Assembly (NCBI GenBank): GCA_027063545.1
Contig: JAMORN010000135.1
Location: forward strand, 1-7,316
Reading direction: 5' to 3'
Origin: JAMORN01 sp027063545 [NCBI: bacterium]
GTDB lineage: Bacteria; JAMORN01
DNA: 7,316 bases
Position numbers and translations under genes: made by a program. Below the pieces are notes generated by a model. It was not told the origin of the DNA. It made no database searches and saw only the letters and a program-made list of their open reading frames with translations. How positions within the stretch are numbered: the first letter of the stretch is position 1; the number at the start of each line of letters is the position of its first letter. Shown here in pieces: positions 6,836 through 7,316 of this stretch.

Positions 6836-7316
6836 GGTTTATCCGTTTTTTTGTTCATTTCTCTTAAGTTATATTTAAAAACTTTTTTATTTGCTTCTTT
6901 TACATTTTTTAATATTTGATTATAATATAATTGTTGTTTTTTCTCATTTTTTTCATTTTGCTGTTGATTTTTTTGAGGTTGATTATCTTTTTTGTTTTTT
7001 TTATTATTCTTATTATTTTTATTATCCGATTTATTTTTATCTTTTTTATTTTTATTACTGTTCTTATTTTTCTTCTTATCATTACTATTTTTATTCTTTA
7101 ACTTTTCCAATTGTTTAATTATACGCGTGGTTAATACTAATTCATTAAATGCTTTAGCCCTTAATAATGAATCCTCGGTATTTTTATATAATCTATAAAA
7201 ATCTTTCTGAGTTTTTTTTAAATTCTTTATATCCTTTTTTATTAAAGCCGAATCTCTTAATGTTTTAGTCATATTAAAAAAATAATAATCTTTTATATTC
7301 TTATCTTTGGCTTTTT
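6829..7316 (-). CDS. batC: BatC-like TPR protein, C-terminal part (5' end off window)
   Basis: The frame ending at the TAA at 6831-6829 stays open to the right edge, so this is the 3' part of a longer gene. An ATG at 7272 is preceded in frame by 14 sense codons (KAKDKNIKDYYFFN) and has no ribosome site, so it is probably internal. The visible 161 residues comprise a helical segment, the part LLRAKAFNELVLTT that resembles the second half of a TPR (RAxAxNNLG type), a Lys/Asn/Gln-rich linker of about 58 residues (7104-6931), and a C-terminal segment ILKNVKEANKKV ending in KPW. BatC proteins typically have TPRs, a charged or Gln-rich linker and a short conserved tail with a Trp at or near the end. 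The position directly before batD fits. The evidence is mainly context and architecture, because little conserved sequence is in view. No membrane helix is visible here. Confidence 0.65.
   Translation of the reverse strand, partial: KAKDKNIKDYYFFNMTKTLRDSALIKKDIKNLKKTQKDFYRLYKNTEDSLLRAKAFNELVLTTRIIKQLEKLKNKNSNDKKKNKNSNKNKKDKNKSDNKNNKNNKKNKKDNQPQKNQQQNEKNEKKQQLYYNQILKNVKEANKKVFKYNLREMNKKTDKPW
6931..7104 (-). repeat. Low-complexity Lys/Asn/Gln tract within batC
   Basis: About 58 consecutive codons are almost all Lys, Asn, Ser, Asp and Gln, giving a nearly pure A-rich coding strand (T-rich as written on the plus strand). The Lys/Asn part comes first (for example KKNKNSNKNKKDKNK) and a Gln-rich part follows (QPQKNQQQNEK). 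The protein segment should be disordered and strongly basic. Such a tract is prone to slippage and length change between strains. Confidence 0.85.

Noticed and set aside
6891-7198. Two plus-strand open frames (6891-7118 and 6992-7198) coding Phe/Tyr/Leu-rich peptides that look like membrane proteins
   Set aside because: They are the antisense reading of the Lys/Asn-rich A tract in batC. The Phe/Tyr/Leu bias follows automatically from the complement, and no ribosome site or independent signal supports them.
1-7316. CRISPR array, tRNA, rRNA, insertion sequence, phage or toxin-antitoxin genes
   Set aside because: No regularly spaced repeats, no recognisable tRNA arms, no terminal inverted repeats with a transposase and no small toxin-antitoxin pair were seen. 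Nearly all sequence is accounted for by seven minus-strand genes.

Overview
The window is AT-rich bacterial DNA in which every supported gene lies on the minus strand, so the order of transcription is right to left. Hand counts give 11 G/C in 60 bases at 5161-5220 and 25 in 60 at 1681-1740. The standard genetic code fits: Trp is TGG and TGA is not read through. A Bat (Bacteroides aerotolerance-type) cluster with periplasmic and inner-membrane proteins points to a diderm bacterium. The mix of Bat genes, a DUF342/FapA protein, an EngB GTPase and a SerA plus class V aminotransferase pair does not fix the phylum. Low-GC Bacteroidota-like lineages, Deferribacterota or another deep diderm group are possible, and I cannot choose between them from the sequence alone.

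Layout in transcription order: (1) 7316-6829, the 3' part of a BatC-like TPR gene whose 5' end is outside the window; (2) 6835-5111, batD, overlapping batC by 7 nt; (3) 5126-4365, batE, overlapping batD by 16 nt; (4) 4319-2679, a FapA/DUF342 protein, after a 45-nt gap; (5) 2668-2069, the ribosome-assembly GTPase engB, after a 10-nt gap; (6) a 148-nt intergenic region (1921-2068) with a good sigma70-type promoter and an upstream palindrome resembling a Rex operator; (7) 1920-781, a class V PLP aminotransferase; (8) 756 to beyond base 1, serA, after a 24-nt gap and truncated by the window edge.

Functionally there are two blocks. The right block is a tightly packed bat-fapA-engB run, probably one transcript entering from beyond base 7316. 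BatC, BatD and BatE are envelope proteins thought to work with upstream MoxR, DUF58 and von Willebrand-domain (BatA/BatB) proteins that are not in the window. The left block is a short serine-biosynthesis operon: SerA oxidises 3-phosphoglycerate, and the aminotransferase is placed to do the phosphoserine transamination that SerC does elsewhere. Apart from the 148-nt region there is no substantial non-coding stretch. I saw no RNA gene, insertion sequence, CRISPR array or phage gene. The most interesting points are the Rex-like site before an NAD-dependent serine operon, the FapA gene placed between envelope-stress and ribosome-assembly genes, and the unrecognised 5' continuation of batC.
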